Both the position numbers and the translations under genes were made by a program. A stretch of DNA of 9,182 nucleotides, taken from contig CAZDUZ010000033.1 of assembly GCA_964508755.1 (NCBI GenBank), forward strand, positions 1-9,182. Reading direction: 5' to 3'. Each line of letters starts with the position of its first letter. Position 1 is the first letter of the stretch. Origin of the DNA: CAZDUZ01 sp964508755 (GTDB lineage Bacteria; Patescibacteriota; Dojkabacteria; SC72; JAFGCJ01). Of the stretch, positions 1 to 6,206 are shown piece after piece. Under the pieces are notes generated by a model that was not told the DNA's origin, did no database searches, and was given only the letters and a program-made list of their open reading frames with translations.

Positions 1-7
1 CCAGCAG

Positions 8-460
8 TTATTTCACTCCGACAGAACCACCGAGTGTCTCGATAGCTTTCTGTGCGTTGGAAGACACTTTGACCCCGCGTTCTACTATAAGTTTCTTTGT
101 CAGTTTACCCTTTGAAAGAATCTTTACCAGAGACATTCTTTTAGGAACCATACCTTTTTCCTTAAGAGTCTTTATTGAAACGGAATCACCAGACTCAAAA
201 TTTTTCTCAAGATCTGCAAGATTCACTGGTTGATACACAACAGAGTTTGGATTTCTAAATCCTCGGAATTTTGGAAGTCGAAGATAAAGCGGACGATTTC
301 CACCTTCAAAACCTTTACCCTTTGCACCACCGGTACGGGAACTTTGACCTTTCTGTCCCTTACCAACGGTATGGCCGCCTTTGCCACTTCCATAACCCCG
401 TCCAAGACGTTTAGCTTTGAGGGTACGGTTATTTCTTTGTGGAATCTGGTGTAGCTTCAT
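8..460 (-). CDS. rplO: 50S ribosomal protein L15
   Basis: L15 is a late assembly protein of the large subunit with a long basic N-terminal extension that threads into 23S rRNA. With ATG at 460 the product is 150 residues, the usual size. Features are MKLHQIPQRNNRTLKAKRLG, the glycine-rich RGYGSGKGGHTVGKGQKGQ segment, GFEGGNRPLYLRLPKFRGF and the C-terminal domain ending KAIETLGGSVGVK. An open frame extends to 523, but the extra 21 residues lie inside rpsE and are not L15-like. With this start the gene overlaps rpsE by 32 bases. The TAA stop is 7 bases from the window edge. secY is the expected next gene but is not visible. Confidence 0.97.
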   Translation of the reverse strand: MKLHQIPQRNNRTLKAKRLGRGYGSGKGGHTVGKGQKGQSSRTGGAKGKGFEGGNRPLYLRLPKFRGFRNPNSVVYQPVNLADLEKNFESGDSVSIKTLKEKGMVPKRMSLVKILSKGKLTKKLIVERGVKVSSNAQKAIETLGGSVGVK

Positions 461-986
461 TTTCTTTCTTTGATAATGAATTTCGCAATTGAGTGCTTCG
501 TTTTTCAATAATTCTTCTCGCACTCAATGCTTTTAATGCGTTATATGTACAATAGGCATTGGTAACTGGATTGTTTGTACCAAATTGCTTCGTTAATACA
601 TTCCTTACTCCGGTTACTTCAAGTACTGACCGAATAGGTTCACTTGCAATAACACCTGTTCCTGGACCTGCTGGTTTAAGCATTACTTTGGCCGCAGCAT
701 ATTTCTCGGTAATCATGTGAGGAATAGTATCCCCAACAAGATCAATTTTTGTTAAATGATCAGCTCCGTACTTCGCAGCCTTGCTGATAGCACTTTTCGT
801 ATCACCACCCTTGCCGAGAGCAACACACACACGGCCACGACGGTCTCCAACAGCGACAACTGCGCTAAAACGAAGTCGCTTTGCACCAGCTCGTTGTTTC
901 GCTACTCTGCGGATTGAGATAACCTTACGGTCATAATCATCCTCTCTTGATTCTTTTCTTCTTTCCTTTTTACCAAAAAACGCCAC
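429..986 (-). CDS. rpsE: 30S ribosomal protein S5
   Basis: S5 lies at the mRNA entry side near helix 34 and influences translational fidelity and spectinomycin binding. The product has 185 residues (family about 160-175, longer in some lineages). The start is GTG at 986, giving MAFFGKKERRKES. The double-stranded RNA-binding domain holds KRLRFSAVVAVGDRRGRV and ALGKGGDTKSAISKA. The C-terminal domain includes KVMLKPAGPGTGVIA, IRSVLEVTGVRNVLTKQFG and NPVTNAYCTYNALK. The spectinomycin-proximal loop, KGGR in E. coli, reads AGAK here. A polar tail of about 20 residues (SKKENEATPDSTKK) ends the protein, and its last codons lie inside rplO (32-base overlap). No L30 gene separates the two. Confidence 0.96.
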   Translation of the reverse strand: MAFFGKKERRKESREDDYDRKVISIRRVAKQRAGAKRLRFSAVVAVGDRRGRVCVALGKGGDTKSAISKAAKYGADHLTKIDLVGDTIPHMITEKYAAAKVMLKPAGPGTGVIASEPIRSVLEVTGVRNVLTKQFGTNNPVTNAYCTYNALKALSARRIIEKRSTQLRNSLSKKENEATPDSTKK

Positions 987-997
987 TCAGTACGCTT

Positions 998-1351
998 TTA
1001 AAACTTAATACCTGATTTTCGGACAGAATCGGCAAACTGCGCGATTCTACCATGAAACTTGTATCCACCGCGATCAAAAACAATTTCTTCTACTTTTGCT
1101 TTCTTTAATAATTCTCCAAATTGAGTACCCATTCTTCCTGCACGATCTACCGGTTTTTCATCCTTAACTGGCTCTACTTTTTTCTCAGAAAGAGCTGCTA
1201 AGACTTTGTTATTCACATCATCAACTGCTTGTACAAACAAGTATCTGTTACTTCGGTAGACAGACAATCTCGGTCTATCCGAGGTACCAGAAACGAGTCT
1301 TCTAATATGCTTTACTCTTCGTTGTCGTCTTTCTTGTCGTGTAGTTGCCAT
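998..1351 (-). CDS. rplR: 50S ribosomal protein L18
   Basis: L18 binds 5S rRNA and helps attach it, with L5, to the central protuberance. The product has 117 residues, a normal length. It shows the basic N-terminal tail MATTRQERRQRRVKHIRR, then RPRLSVYRSNRYLFVQAVDD, the family segment GELLKKAKVEEIVFDRGGYK and the end FHGRIAQFADSVRKSGIKF. The YKFHGRI and GxxF ends are typical of L18. The ATG at 1351 is 2 bases after rplF. An AAAAGG about 8 bases upstream is one of the few well-spaced Shine-Dalgarno-like motifs in the window. The TAA stop is 11 bases before the rpsE GTG. Confidence 0.97.
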   Translation of the reverse strand: MATTRQERRQRRVKHIRRLVSGTSDRPRLSVYRSNRYLFVQAVDDVNNKVLAALSEKKVEPVKDEKPVDRAGRMGTQFGELLKKAKVEEIVFDRGGYKFHGRIAQFADSVRKSGIKF

Positions 1352-1353
1352 GA

Positions 1354-1896
1354 TTACGCCTTTTCAACTGATTTACCAACTTTTCTACGTACCACTTCAT
1401 CCTTATATCGAATTCCTTTACCTCGATATGGTTCAGGTTTACGGATACTGCGAATCTTTGCAGCCCACAATCCGACTAACTGTTTATTAATTCCTGATAC
1501 TTCCACAAACACGTTATCGTTTACATTAAAAGTCACACCCTCAGGAGGAACAACTTTAACCGGATGAGACCATCCAAGACTCATGACCAAGGTTTTTCCC
1601 TCCATCGAAGCGCGATATCCCATTCCCACAATTTCCATTTCCTTTTTGAAACCTTGAGTAACACCTACAATCATATTTGCAATGTGAGATCTGGTGGTAC
1701 CATGATCTGATTTGGTTTGCTTTGTTTCACTCTTTCGTTCTACGAGAATATCTTCATCGCTAATAGTTACCGCAATTTTTGAAGGAATGCTCAGGGATAG
1801 TTCTCCTAGAGGTCCCTTCACCGAAAGAACGGGCTTCTCGAAAGTAACGGTAACATCTTTTGGTTTTTGTATTGGCTGTACGCCTATTCTTGACAT
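1354..1896 (-). CDS. rplF: 50S ribosomal protein L6
   Basis: L6 lies near the factor-binding (sarcin-ricin) region at the base of the L7/L12 stalk. With ATG at 1896 the product is 180 residues, the usual length, and begins MSRIGVQPIQKPKDV as expected. The two duplicated domains follow: VLSVKGPLGELSLSIP and GTTRSHIANMIVGVTQGFKK, then GYRASMEGKTLVMSLGWSHP, SGINKQLVGLWAAKIRSIRK and the rRNA-binding end EPYRGKGIRYKDEVVRRKVGK. An open frame upstream to 1950 lies inside rpsH and is not L6-like, so it was trimmed. An AAAGGA directly precedes the ATG with no spacing. The TAA stop is 2 bases before rplR. Confidence 0.97.
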   Translation of the reverse strand: MSRIGVQPIQKPKDVTVTFEKPVLSVKGPLGELSLSIPSKIAVTISDEDILVERKSETKQTKSDHGTTRSHIANMIVGVTQGFKKEMEIVGMGYRASMEGKTLVMSLGWSHPVKVVPPEGVTFNVNDNVFVEVSGINKQLVGLWAAKIRSIRKPEPYRGKGIRYKDEVVRRKVGKSVEKA

Positions 1897-1900
1897 TCCT

Positions 1901-2275
1901 TTACCAGATTTCACAAATATATTCACCACCGATACGTTGATGCTTTGCATCTTCGGTAGTCATTACACCTTTCGAGGTTGTGAGTATACCAATTCCTCGG
2001 CCACTTAGAACAGGTCTTACCTCAGAATGGTTTACATACTTTCGCTGACCGCTTTTCGAGATCCTTTTCACACCAGTTATCAGCGGGGTCTTACCATTAA
2101 AAGCTAGTTCTACGACTACCTCGCTATCGTTTTCAGTAACACTGTTTAAAAAGCCTTCCTTCTGAAGTATATCCGCAATAGCGCGAACGGTCTTACTTTT
2201 CCTGAGAGTCACCTCTGTCTTATTTAACTTTGCTGCATTTCTAATTCTTGTTAATGCGTCTGCAATAATATCCAT
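1901..2275 (-). CDS. rpsH: 30S ribosomal protein S8
   Basis: S8 is a primary 16S rRNA binder of the central domain and in E. coli represses the spc operon by binding its mRNA near rplE. The product has 124 residues, slightly below the common 130. Key segments are MDIIADALTRIRNA, SKTVRAIADILQKEGFL, the strand ITGVKRISKSGQRKY and the signature GRGIGILTTSKGVMT, with the ending GGEYICEIW. The ATG at 2275 is 17 bases after the rpsZ stop, without a visible Shine-Dalgarno. The TAA stop is 4 bases before the rplF ATG. I did not identify an S8-binding mRNA hairpin near rplE by eye. Confidence 0.97.
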   Translation of the reverse strand: MDIIADALTRIRNAAKLNKTEVTLRKSKTVRAIADILQKEGFLNSVTENDSEVVVELAFNGKTPLITGVKRISKSGQRKYVNHSEVRPVLSGRGIGILTTSKGVMTTEDAKHQRIGGEYICEIW

Positions 2276-2292
2276 TCTTGTATGTATCTAAA

Positions 2293-2487
2293 TTACCAAC
2301 TTGATTTAACAACCCCAGGGATCTCTCCACTGTGGGCAAGCTGCCTGAAACAAATACGGCAGAGGCCGAATTTTCTCATATATGCACGAGGTCTGCCACA
2401 TCGCTGACACCGAGAATACTGTCTCGATGCATACTTCGACTTAATCATCAATTTTTTCTGTTTTACTACGTTAGACTTCTTTGCCAT
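2293..2487 (-). CDS. rpsZ: 30S ribosomal protein S14, zinc-binding short form
   Basis: S14 is in the small-subunit head, close to S3, S10 and S19. The 64-residue product is the short zinc-containing type (about 61 residues) rather than the roughly 100-residue zinc-free type. Four cysteines form the zinc site: Cys27 and Cys30 (RCQRCGR), then Cys43 and Cys46 (LCRICFRQLA). The N-terminus MAKKSNVVKQKK and the C-terminus GEIPGVVKSSW are diagnostic. The ATG at 2487 lies inside the end of rplE (17-base overlap). An AAGG directly abuts the ATG, too close for a normal Shine-Dalgarno. No second, zinc-free copy is in the window. The symbol rpsZ is used for this type; rpsN is an accepted synonym. Confidence 0.97.
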   Translation of the reverse strand: MAKKSNVVKQKKLMIKSKYASRQYSRCQRCGRPRAYMRKFGLCRICFRQLAHSGEIPGVVKSSW

Positions 2488-3034
2488 CCTTCTTGAAAGG
2501 AAAACCCAACTTATTCATCAAAAGGCGAGCATGCTCGTCATTTGTGGTTGAAGTAACCAAAGTGATTTCAAACCCTCGCAACTTCGGGACCTCATTCGGA
2601 TTAATTTCTGGAAACACTGTCTGTTCTTCAATTCCCATTGTATAGTTACCTCTACCATCAAAACCATTTTGTGTAATTCCCCGAAAATCCTTTGTTCTCG
2701 GAAACGCAACATTAACCAATTTATCGATAAAATGCCACATACGAGGACCTCGTAAAGTAACTTTCAATCCGACCACATCACCCTTACGTATTTTAAATGC
2801 CGAAATAGCCATTTTTGCATATGTTTTTACAGGTCGTTGCCCGGTTATAAGCGATAGTTCCTTCATTACCGTATCGAGAACGGAAGAATCACTCACCGCT
2901 TCACCAATTCCACTATTAACGACAACTTTGGTTAAACGAGGAACCTGCATAGTGCTCGTAAGATTAAGCTCTTTGAAAAGCTCTTGTTTAATCGTTTTGT
3001 CATATTGTACTTTTAGTCTTGGCTGTTCTTTCAT
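2471..3034 (-). CDS. rplE: 50S ribosomal protein L5
   Basis: L5 binds 5S rRNA and forms part of the central protuberance, contacting P-site tRNA and S13. The product has 187 residues (family about 178-190). Landmarks are MQVPRLTKVVVNSGIGEA, ELSLITGQRPVKTYAKMAIS, FKIRKGDVVGLKVTLRG, MWHFIDKLVNVAFPRTKDFRG, then GNYTMGIEEQTVFPEI and the end ITLVTSTTNDEHARLLMNKLGFPF. The ATG at 3034 overlaps the rplX TGA by four bases. The last 17 bases overlap the rpsZ start, so the C-terminal residues KDGKEV are encoded inside the rpsZ leader and start. Everything fits the canonical rplX-rplE-rpsN order. Confidence 0.98.
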   Translation of the reverse strand: MKEQPRLKVQYDKTIKQELFKELNLTSTMQVPRLTKVVVNSGIGEAVSDSSVLDTVMKELSLITGQRPVKTYAKMAISAFKIRKGDVVGLKVTLRGPRMWHFIDKLVNVAFPRTKDFRGITQNGFDGRGNYTMGIEEQTVFPEINPNEVPKLRGFEITLVTSTTNDEHARLLMNKLGFPFKKDGKEV

Positions 3035-3474
3035 TTGATCGATGTTCTCGTTTTAGATTTTGATTTTCTTACGGTTGGTTCTTTTTTGGTTTCAACTTTT
3101 TTTTCAACGGATTTTGCTGTTTTTTTCGTTGCTGTTTTCCCCTCATTTGCAGCTTTTGTTGATCCACTCTCAACGCTCTTACCGCACTTCTTACATACTC
3201 GAACCAAGGATCCATCTACTTCCTTACGAGCGATCCGAGCGGGTTTCGAGCATGATGGGCACACAAGAATTACATTCGAAACATCAACAGGCTTTGCAAT
3301 ATCAATAATTGCTGCACGCTTGTTCCGATTGTCTCCCTTAACATGTTTTTTAAATAGATTTAAACCATCAACTACAACTTTTTTTTCTTTAGCAAGAACT
3401 TTAAGTACGCGCCCTTGACGTCCTGCATCTTTACCAACGAGTATTTTTACTGTGTCTCCCTTTTTTATTTTCAT
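3031..3474 (-). CDS. rplX: 50S ribosomal protein L24 with zinc ribbon and Lys-rich C-terminal tail
   Basis: L24 is an early assembly initiator of the large subunit and lies near the tunnel exit. The KOW domain is at the N-terminus (MKIKKGDTVKILVGKDAGRQ, then GRVLKVL), followed by VDGLNLFKKHVKG. A zinc-ribbon pair follows: CPSC (Cys72, Cys75) and CKKC (Cys94, Cys97), as in many bacterial L24 proteins. Typical L24 ends at about 100-110 residues. Here a low-complexity tail of Lys, Thr, Ser and Glu runs from about residue 101 to 147, and in DNA it includes A8 and A7 runs on the coding strand. The tail is in frame and followed by a tightly coupled rplE (ATGA overlap), so it is probably translated. 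A GGAAG about 6 bases before the ATG is one of the better ribosome-binding sites here. Confidence 0.96.
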   Translation of the reverse strand: MKIKKGDTVKILVGKDAGRQGRVLKVLAKEKKVVVDGLNLFKKHVKGDNRNKRAAIIDIAKPVDVSNVILVCPSCSKPARIARKEVDGSLVRVCKKCGKSVESGSTKAANEGKTATKKTAKSVEKKVETKKEPTVRKSKSKTRTSIK

Positions 3475-3845
3475 AGTACTTCCGAAGCAAGCGATATTAT
3501 TTTGTCAAAACCGAGATCTTTTAATTCTCTCGCAACTGGACCAAACACTCGTGTACCTTTTGGCGATTTAGATGAAGCACTTTCAAGAATCACTACCGCA
3601 TTATCATCAAATCGAATACGTGTTCCATCAGGTCTTCTATAATCTTTTTTTATTCGAATTATCACCGCATGCTGCTTAGAATGGTCAGCAACAATTCCGT
3701 GAGGAATGGCTTTTTTCACAGCAACCAATACGTGGTCGCCGATGCCAGCCTTTTTAAGACCACTTCCACCGGGGATTCCGATTATCATCGCAATCCGTGC
3801 CCCCGAATTATCTGCAACTTTCATTCTTGTTCCGCGCTGTACCAT
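3471..3845 (-). CDS. rplN: 50S ribosomal protein L14
   Basis: L14 lies on the intersubunit face, forms bridges to the 30S subunit and is the docking site of the silencing factor RsfS. The product has 124 residues, against about 122 in most bacteria. It is highly conserved: RMKVADNSGAR, GGSGLKKAGIGD, VAVKKAIPHGIV, VIIRIKKDYRRPDGTRIRFD, NAVVILE, KGTRVFGPVARELKD and the terminal KIISLASEVL. The ATG at 3845 follows the rpsQ TGA by one base. Its own TGA stop overlaps the rplX ATG by four bases (ATGA). A four-residue segment SASS extends the loop before KSPKGTRVFG slightly; otherwise nothing is unusual. Confidence 0.98.
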   Translation of the reverse strand: MVQRGTRMKVADNSGARIAMIIGIPGGSGLKKAGIGDHVLVAVKKAIPHGIVADHSKQHAVIIRIKKDYRRPDGTRIRFDDNAVVILESASSKSPKGTRVFGPVARELKDLGFDKIISLASEVL

Positions 3846-3846
3846 T

Positions 3847-4098
3847 TCAGTTTTCAGTTTTATCTTTAATTACTTGGACGACTTTCCATTTCTTTAATTT
3901 CGAAATGGGTTTCGATTCCTCTACAATTACTTTTGCACCAAGAGGTATTTCTTCATCAGAATGAGCAAAAACCTTGGTCACCCGTGTCATTAATCTGCCA
4001 TATTTCGGATGTGGTCGACGATTTGTAACTTCAACCACAACTGTTTTTTGCATTGAGTTGCGAGCAACAACCCCTTCCATCCGCATTCTGTTAGCCAT
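3847..4098 (-). CDS. rpsQ: 30S ribosomal protein S17
   Basis: S17 is a primary 16S rRNA-binding OB-fold protein of the small-subunit body. With ATG at 4098 the product is 83 residues, the usual size. Features are MEGVVARNSMQKTVVVEV, RRPHPKYGRLMTRVTKVFAHSDE, then IPLGAKVIVEESKPISKLKKWKVVQVI, which matches the family's GDxVxIxExRPLSKxKxxxVVEV. The start at 4098 overlaps the rpmC stop by 8 bases (ATGGCTAA). A GTG at 4110 would add four residues, and ATGs at 4086 and 4080 would shorten the product, so the exact start is moderately certain. The TGA stop is one base before the rplN ATG. Confidence 0.95.
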   Translation of the reverse strand: MANRMRMEGVVARNSMQKTVVVEVTNRRPHPKYGRLMTRVTKVFAHSDEEIPLGAKVIVEESKPISKLKKWKVVQVIKDKTEN

Positions 4099-4312
4099 TG
4101 TTTGTTTCACTCATGTTATCTTCAAGCAACTCTTTCTCACGGACAACGGTCAGAAGTTGGGCCAGTTCCTTTCGCATCGCCCTTGGCTTCCTTACGTCTT
4201 TCTGTTTACCGGTACGCATATCAAAATATATATCAGCAATCTCCTTCTCCAAAGATTCAATCTTTTTTTGAAGCTCCTCAACAGTTAATTTTCTAAGATC
4301 TTTGGTATTCAT
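4091..4312 (-). CDS. rpmC: 50S ribosomal protein L29
   Basis: L29 is a small two-helix protein beside L23 at the tunnel exit. The product has 73 residues, a little longer than the common 60-68 because of an acidic and polar tail (LLEDNMSETNNG). The helical-hairpin pattern is clear: LRKLTVEELQKKIESLEKEI, then the turn with MRTGKQKDVRKPRAMRKELAQLLTVVRE, equivalent to the family's NPxRIRxxRKxIARxxTxLxE. The ATG at 4312 is 5 bases after rplP. The TAA stop lies inside the rpsQ start region, giving an 8-base overlap. The position between rplP and rpsQ is the canonical one and confirms the call. Confidence 0.95.
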   Translation of the reverse strand: MNTKDLRKLTVEELQKKIESLEKEIADIYFDMRTGKQKDVRKPRAMRKELAQLLTVVREKELLEDNMSETNNG

Positions 4313-4317
4313 GACTT

Positions 4318-4725
4318 CTACATTCTTTCAATATTACGAACAGCAATCGGTAGCTTATGCATTGCAAGGCGAAATGCCTCCATTGCTAAATCTCTGCTTA
4401 CCCCACCGACTTCAAACATAATTCTACCTGGTTTAACAACAGCAACATATGCCTCTACATCACCCTTACCGCTTCCCATTTTGACTTCAGCAGGTTTCTT
4501 TGTAATGGGTTTATCAGGAAAGATCCTCACCCATACACGACCTTTTCGCTTTAAGTGACCCGTAATAACTCGGCGAGCCGACTCAATCTGTCGAGCAGAT
4601 ACCCATCCACACTCGCGAGCCTGAAGACCGAAGTCTCCGAAACTCATATCATTCCCAGCACTTGAGACACCTCTCATCTTGCCTCGAAACTGTTTTCTAT
4701 GTTTTGGGTTCTTTGGCTCTAGCAT
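4318..4725 (-). CDS. rplP: 50S ribosomal protein L16
   Basis: L16 organises the A-site tRNA-binding region of the large subunit and is a late assembly protein. The product has 135 residues, the normal length. Landmarks are MLEPKNPKHRKQFRGKMRG, the SFGDFGLQA block, the ARQIESARRVI helix, the WVRIFPDKPITKKP segment and the MGSGKGDVEAYVAVVKPGRIMFE strand pair. Lys82 aligns with Arg81 of E. coli L16, the residue hydroxylated by RoxA (YcfD), so that modification cannot occur here in the same form. The ATG at 4725 is 6 bases after the rpsC stop. The TAG stop is 5 bases before rpmC. The identification is secure. Confidence 0.98.
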   Translation of the reverse strand: MLEPKNPKHRKQFRGKMRGVSSAGNDMSFGDFGLQARECGWVSARQIESARRVITGHLKRKGRVWVRIFPDKPITKKPAEVKMGSGKGDVEAYVAVVKPGRIMFEVGGVSRDLAMEAFRLAMHKLPIAVRNIERM

Positions 4726-4731
4726 TATGTT

Positions 4732-5397
4732 TTAATAAGATTTACGAACTTCAGTATTTTGATTTTCAATTTCTTTTTCACGGTATACCCAAACTTTTAC
4801 TCCATGTTTACCGGCATTGCGTACTTGTGCAGTATCTTCTGCAAAATCAATATCCGCACGAATGGTCTGTAACGGTACCACACCTTCTTCAAGTTTTACA
4901 ACACGACTCTGTTTTGGAACTCCAAAGGTTCCAGAAATCCAAATTTTTACACCCTTTGCTCCTGCTGCCATTGCTTTGTCTCGTTCTGTCATCATAACCT
5001 TTTTAGCTGTTTTACGACGCTCTAAGCCCTCTACAACGTTTCGCGCTATAACATGCGCAGCCATATCAGGTTTTCGGACTTCGTTAATTTTTATATCAAC
5101 ATTACCTTTACACTTCCGGCCAAGCTCTTTTTTTATCACATCAATTCCTTCTCCACCCCGTCCGATTGCGACACCGGGACGAGCGACAAATACATTTACA
5201 TTTACTATATTTGATGTCCTCGAAATTTCAATTTTATCAAGGCCAGCAATGGTCAACTTCTCACGCAAATAGTCACGAATCATAATATCCTGCAACAGTT
5301 GCTGTCTAAAAAGAACTTTATTATCCGTATACCAGCGGGACGTCCATCCAGCAGTCCTTGCTATTCTCATTGAATCCGGATTTATCTTGTGACTCAT
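4732..5397 (-). CDS. rpsC: 30S ribosomal protein S3
   Basis: S3 lies at the mRNA entry channel and takes part in the mRNA helicase activity of the small subunit. The 221-residue product has the usual length. It starts MSHKINPDSMRIA, close to the family's GQKVNPxGxRLG. The KH domain spans about residues 39-110 with its GxxG loop as GRGG (79-82, within VARPGVAIGRGGEGID). The C-terminal domain follows with ARNVVEGLERR, KVMMTERDKAMAAGAKGVKI, SGTFGVPKQSR, PLQTIRADIDFA and GVKVWVYRE. The ATG overlaps the rplV TGA by four bases, indicating coupled translation. The TAA stop is 6 bases before rplP. No anomaly is seen apart from the family's usual variation in the N-terminal glycine. Confidence 0.98.
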   Translation of the reverse strand: MSHKINPDSMRIARTAGWTSRWYTDNKVLFRQQLLQDIMIRDYLREKLTIAGLDKIEISRTSNIVNVNVFVARPGVAIGRGGEGIDVIKKELGRKCKGNVDIKINEVRKPDMAAHVIARNVVEGLERRKTAKKVMMTERDKAMAAGAKGVKIWISGTFGVPKQSRVVKLEEGVVPLQTIRADIDFAEDTAQVRNAGKHGVKVWVYREKEIENQNTEVRKSY

Positions 5398-5870
5398 CTC
5401 GTCGATTTATTAGATAATTCAACTACAACTCGAGATCTCCTCCGAACATAACGATGACCTCGGCCACGCGAAACAATTCGGTAGCGCGGGAATTTTACAC
5501 CTTCATCGATAAAAATCCTAGAGATAACAAGGTCGTTTTTATTCATTTTGAAGTTGTTCTCTGCGTTTGCAATCGCAGACACCACCACTTTTCTAATAAT
5601 CTGTGTCGATTTTTTGTTCGTAAAGGCCAGTACATCAAGCGATTTAACTGCATTCATCCCTCTCACCAAATCAGCAGCAAGTCTCAGTTTTTGCGGAGAA
5701 GATGCTGCATCCTTCATCTCAGATCGTACTGCTGAGCCATTCGTTAAAGCTACCTCAGGAACAGGTACATCCTTAGGAGTGATTGCTTTCACTATAGCCT
5801 TCTTCTTCGTCACCTTTGCGACTTCTTTTAAGACTAATGATTCTTTTTTTCGCTCTTGTATTACTGCCAT
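5394..5870 (-). CDS. rplV: 50S ribosomal protein L22 with long N-terminal extension
   Basis: L22 binds all domains of 23S rRNA and its beta-hairpin lines the exit tunnel, near the macrolide site. The product has 158 residues, whereas typical bacterial L22 has about 110-120. The L22 core begins near residue 50 (MKDAASSPQKLRLAADLVRG, matching the family's VRISPRKxRLVxDLIRG). It continues through IANAENNF and the tunnel hairpin FPRYRIVSRGRGHRYVRRRS to VVVELSN. The hairpin has the same length as in E. coli. The first roughly 50 residues are rich in Lys and Val and resemble no L22 segment I know. The ATG at 5870 is preferred because it lies only 17 bases after the rpsS stop and the frame stays open throughout; an internal ATG at residue 52 is the alternative. 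The TGA stop overlaps the rpsC ATG (ATGA). Confidence 0.95.
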   Translation of the reverse strand: MAVIQERKKESLVLKEVAKVTKKKAIVKAITPKDVPVPEVALTNGSAVRSEMKDAASSPQKLRLAADLVRGMNAVKSLDVLAFTNKKSTQIIRKVVVSAIANAENNFKMNKNDLVISRIFIDEGVKFPRYRIVSRGRGHRYVRRRSRVVVELSNKSTR

Positions 5871-5887
5871 TCGTTATAAATACTTAA

Positions 5888-6190
5888 TTATTCGAAGCGG
5901 CCCGTTCCACCATATACCTTGGAAATCTTTCCCTTCTTTGCATGACCTTTAAACGTTCTTGTCGGGGCAAACTCACCTAACCGATGCCCGACCATTGATT
6001 CTGTTATAAATACTGACACATGTTTCCGTCCATCATGTACCCCAATGGTAAGTCCCACCATCTCAGGAGAGATCATGGAAGCTCGTGACCAGGTCTTGAT
6101 ACCGTCAAGAGTACCCGCTGCCTTAGCCTTCATTACTTTTTTCATTAATTTTTCATCAATATACGGTCCTTTTTTTAGTGAACGAGCCAT
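5888..6190 (-). CDS. rpsS: 30S ribosomal protein S19
   Basis: S19 is in the small-subunit head, forms a pair with S13 and contacts A-site tRNA and the intersubunit bridge. The product has 100 residues, slightly above the common 90-95. The start MARSLKKGPYIDEKLMKKV is diagnostic, followed by IKTWSRASMI, TIGVHDGRKHVSV, ITESMVGHRLGEFAPTRTFKGH and a short basic tail KKGKISKVYGG. The ATG at 6190 is 16 bases after the rplB stop, and no clear Shine-Dalgarno is visible at normal spacing. The TAA stop is followed 17 bases later by the rplV ATG. The identification is certain from the N-terminus and the conserved VGHRLGEF block. Confidence 0.98.
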   Translation of the reverse strand: MARSLKKGPYIDEKLMKKVMKAKAAGTLDGIKTWSRASMISPEMVGLTIGVHDGRKHVSVFITESMVGHRLGEFAPTRTFKGHAKKGKISKVYGGTGRFE

Positions 6191-6206
6191 GACTTACAGT
6201 ACTAAG

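Noticed and set aside
461..523. Longer L15 start at 523
   Set aside because: The extra 21 residues lie within rpsE; the canonical MKLH start at 460 already overlaps rpsE.
1897..1950. Longer L6 start at 1950
   Set aside because: The extra residues lie within rpsH and precede the canonical MSRIG start.
3035..3418. 127-codon plus-strand frame with a hydrophobic, Phe-rich start
   Set aside because: It is the complement of the Lys-rich rplX tail; AAA and AAG codons read as Phe and Leu on the other strand.
4817..5272. 151-codon open frame on the plus strand
   Set aside because: It lies entirely antisense to rpsC, whose protein is fully conserved. The composition is what an antisense frame of a coding gene gives, and it shows no recognisable domain.
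5548..5952. 134-codon plus-strand open frame across rplV and rpsS
   Set aside because: It is antisense to two certain genes and spans their junction. Its hydrophobic start (MKLFSAFAIADTTTFLIICV) looks like a membrane segment but is only the complement of Lys- and Ala-rich coding sequence.
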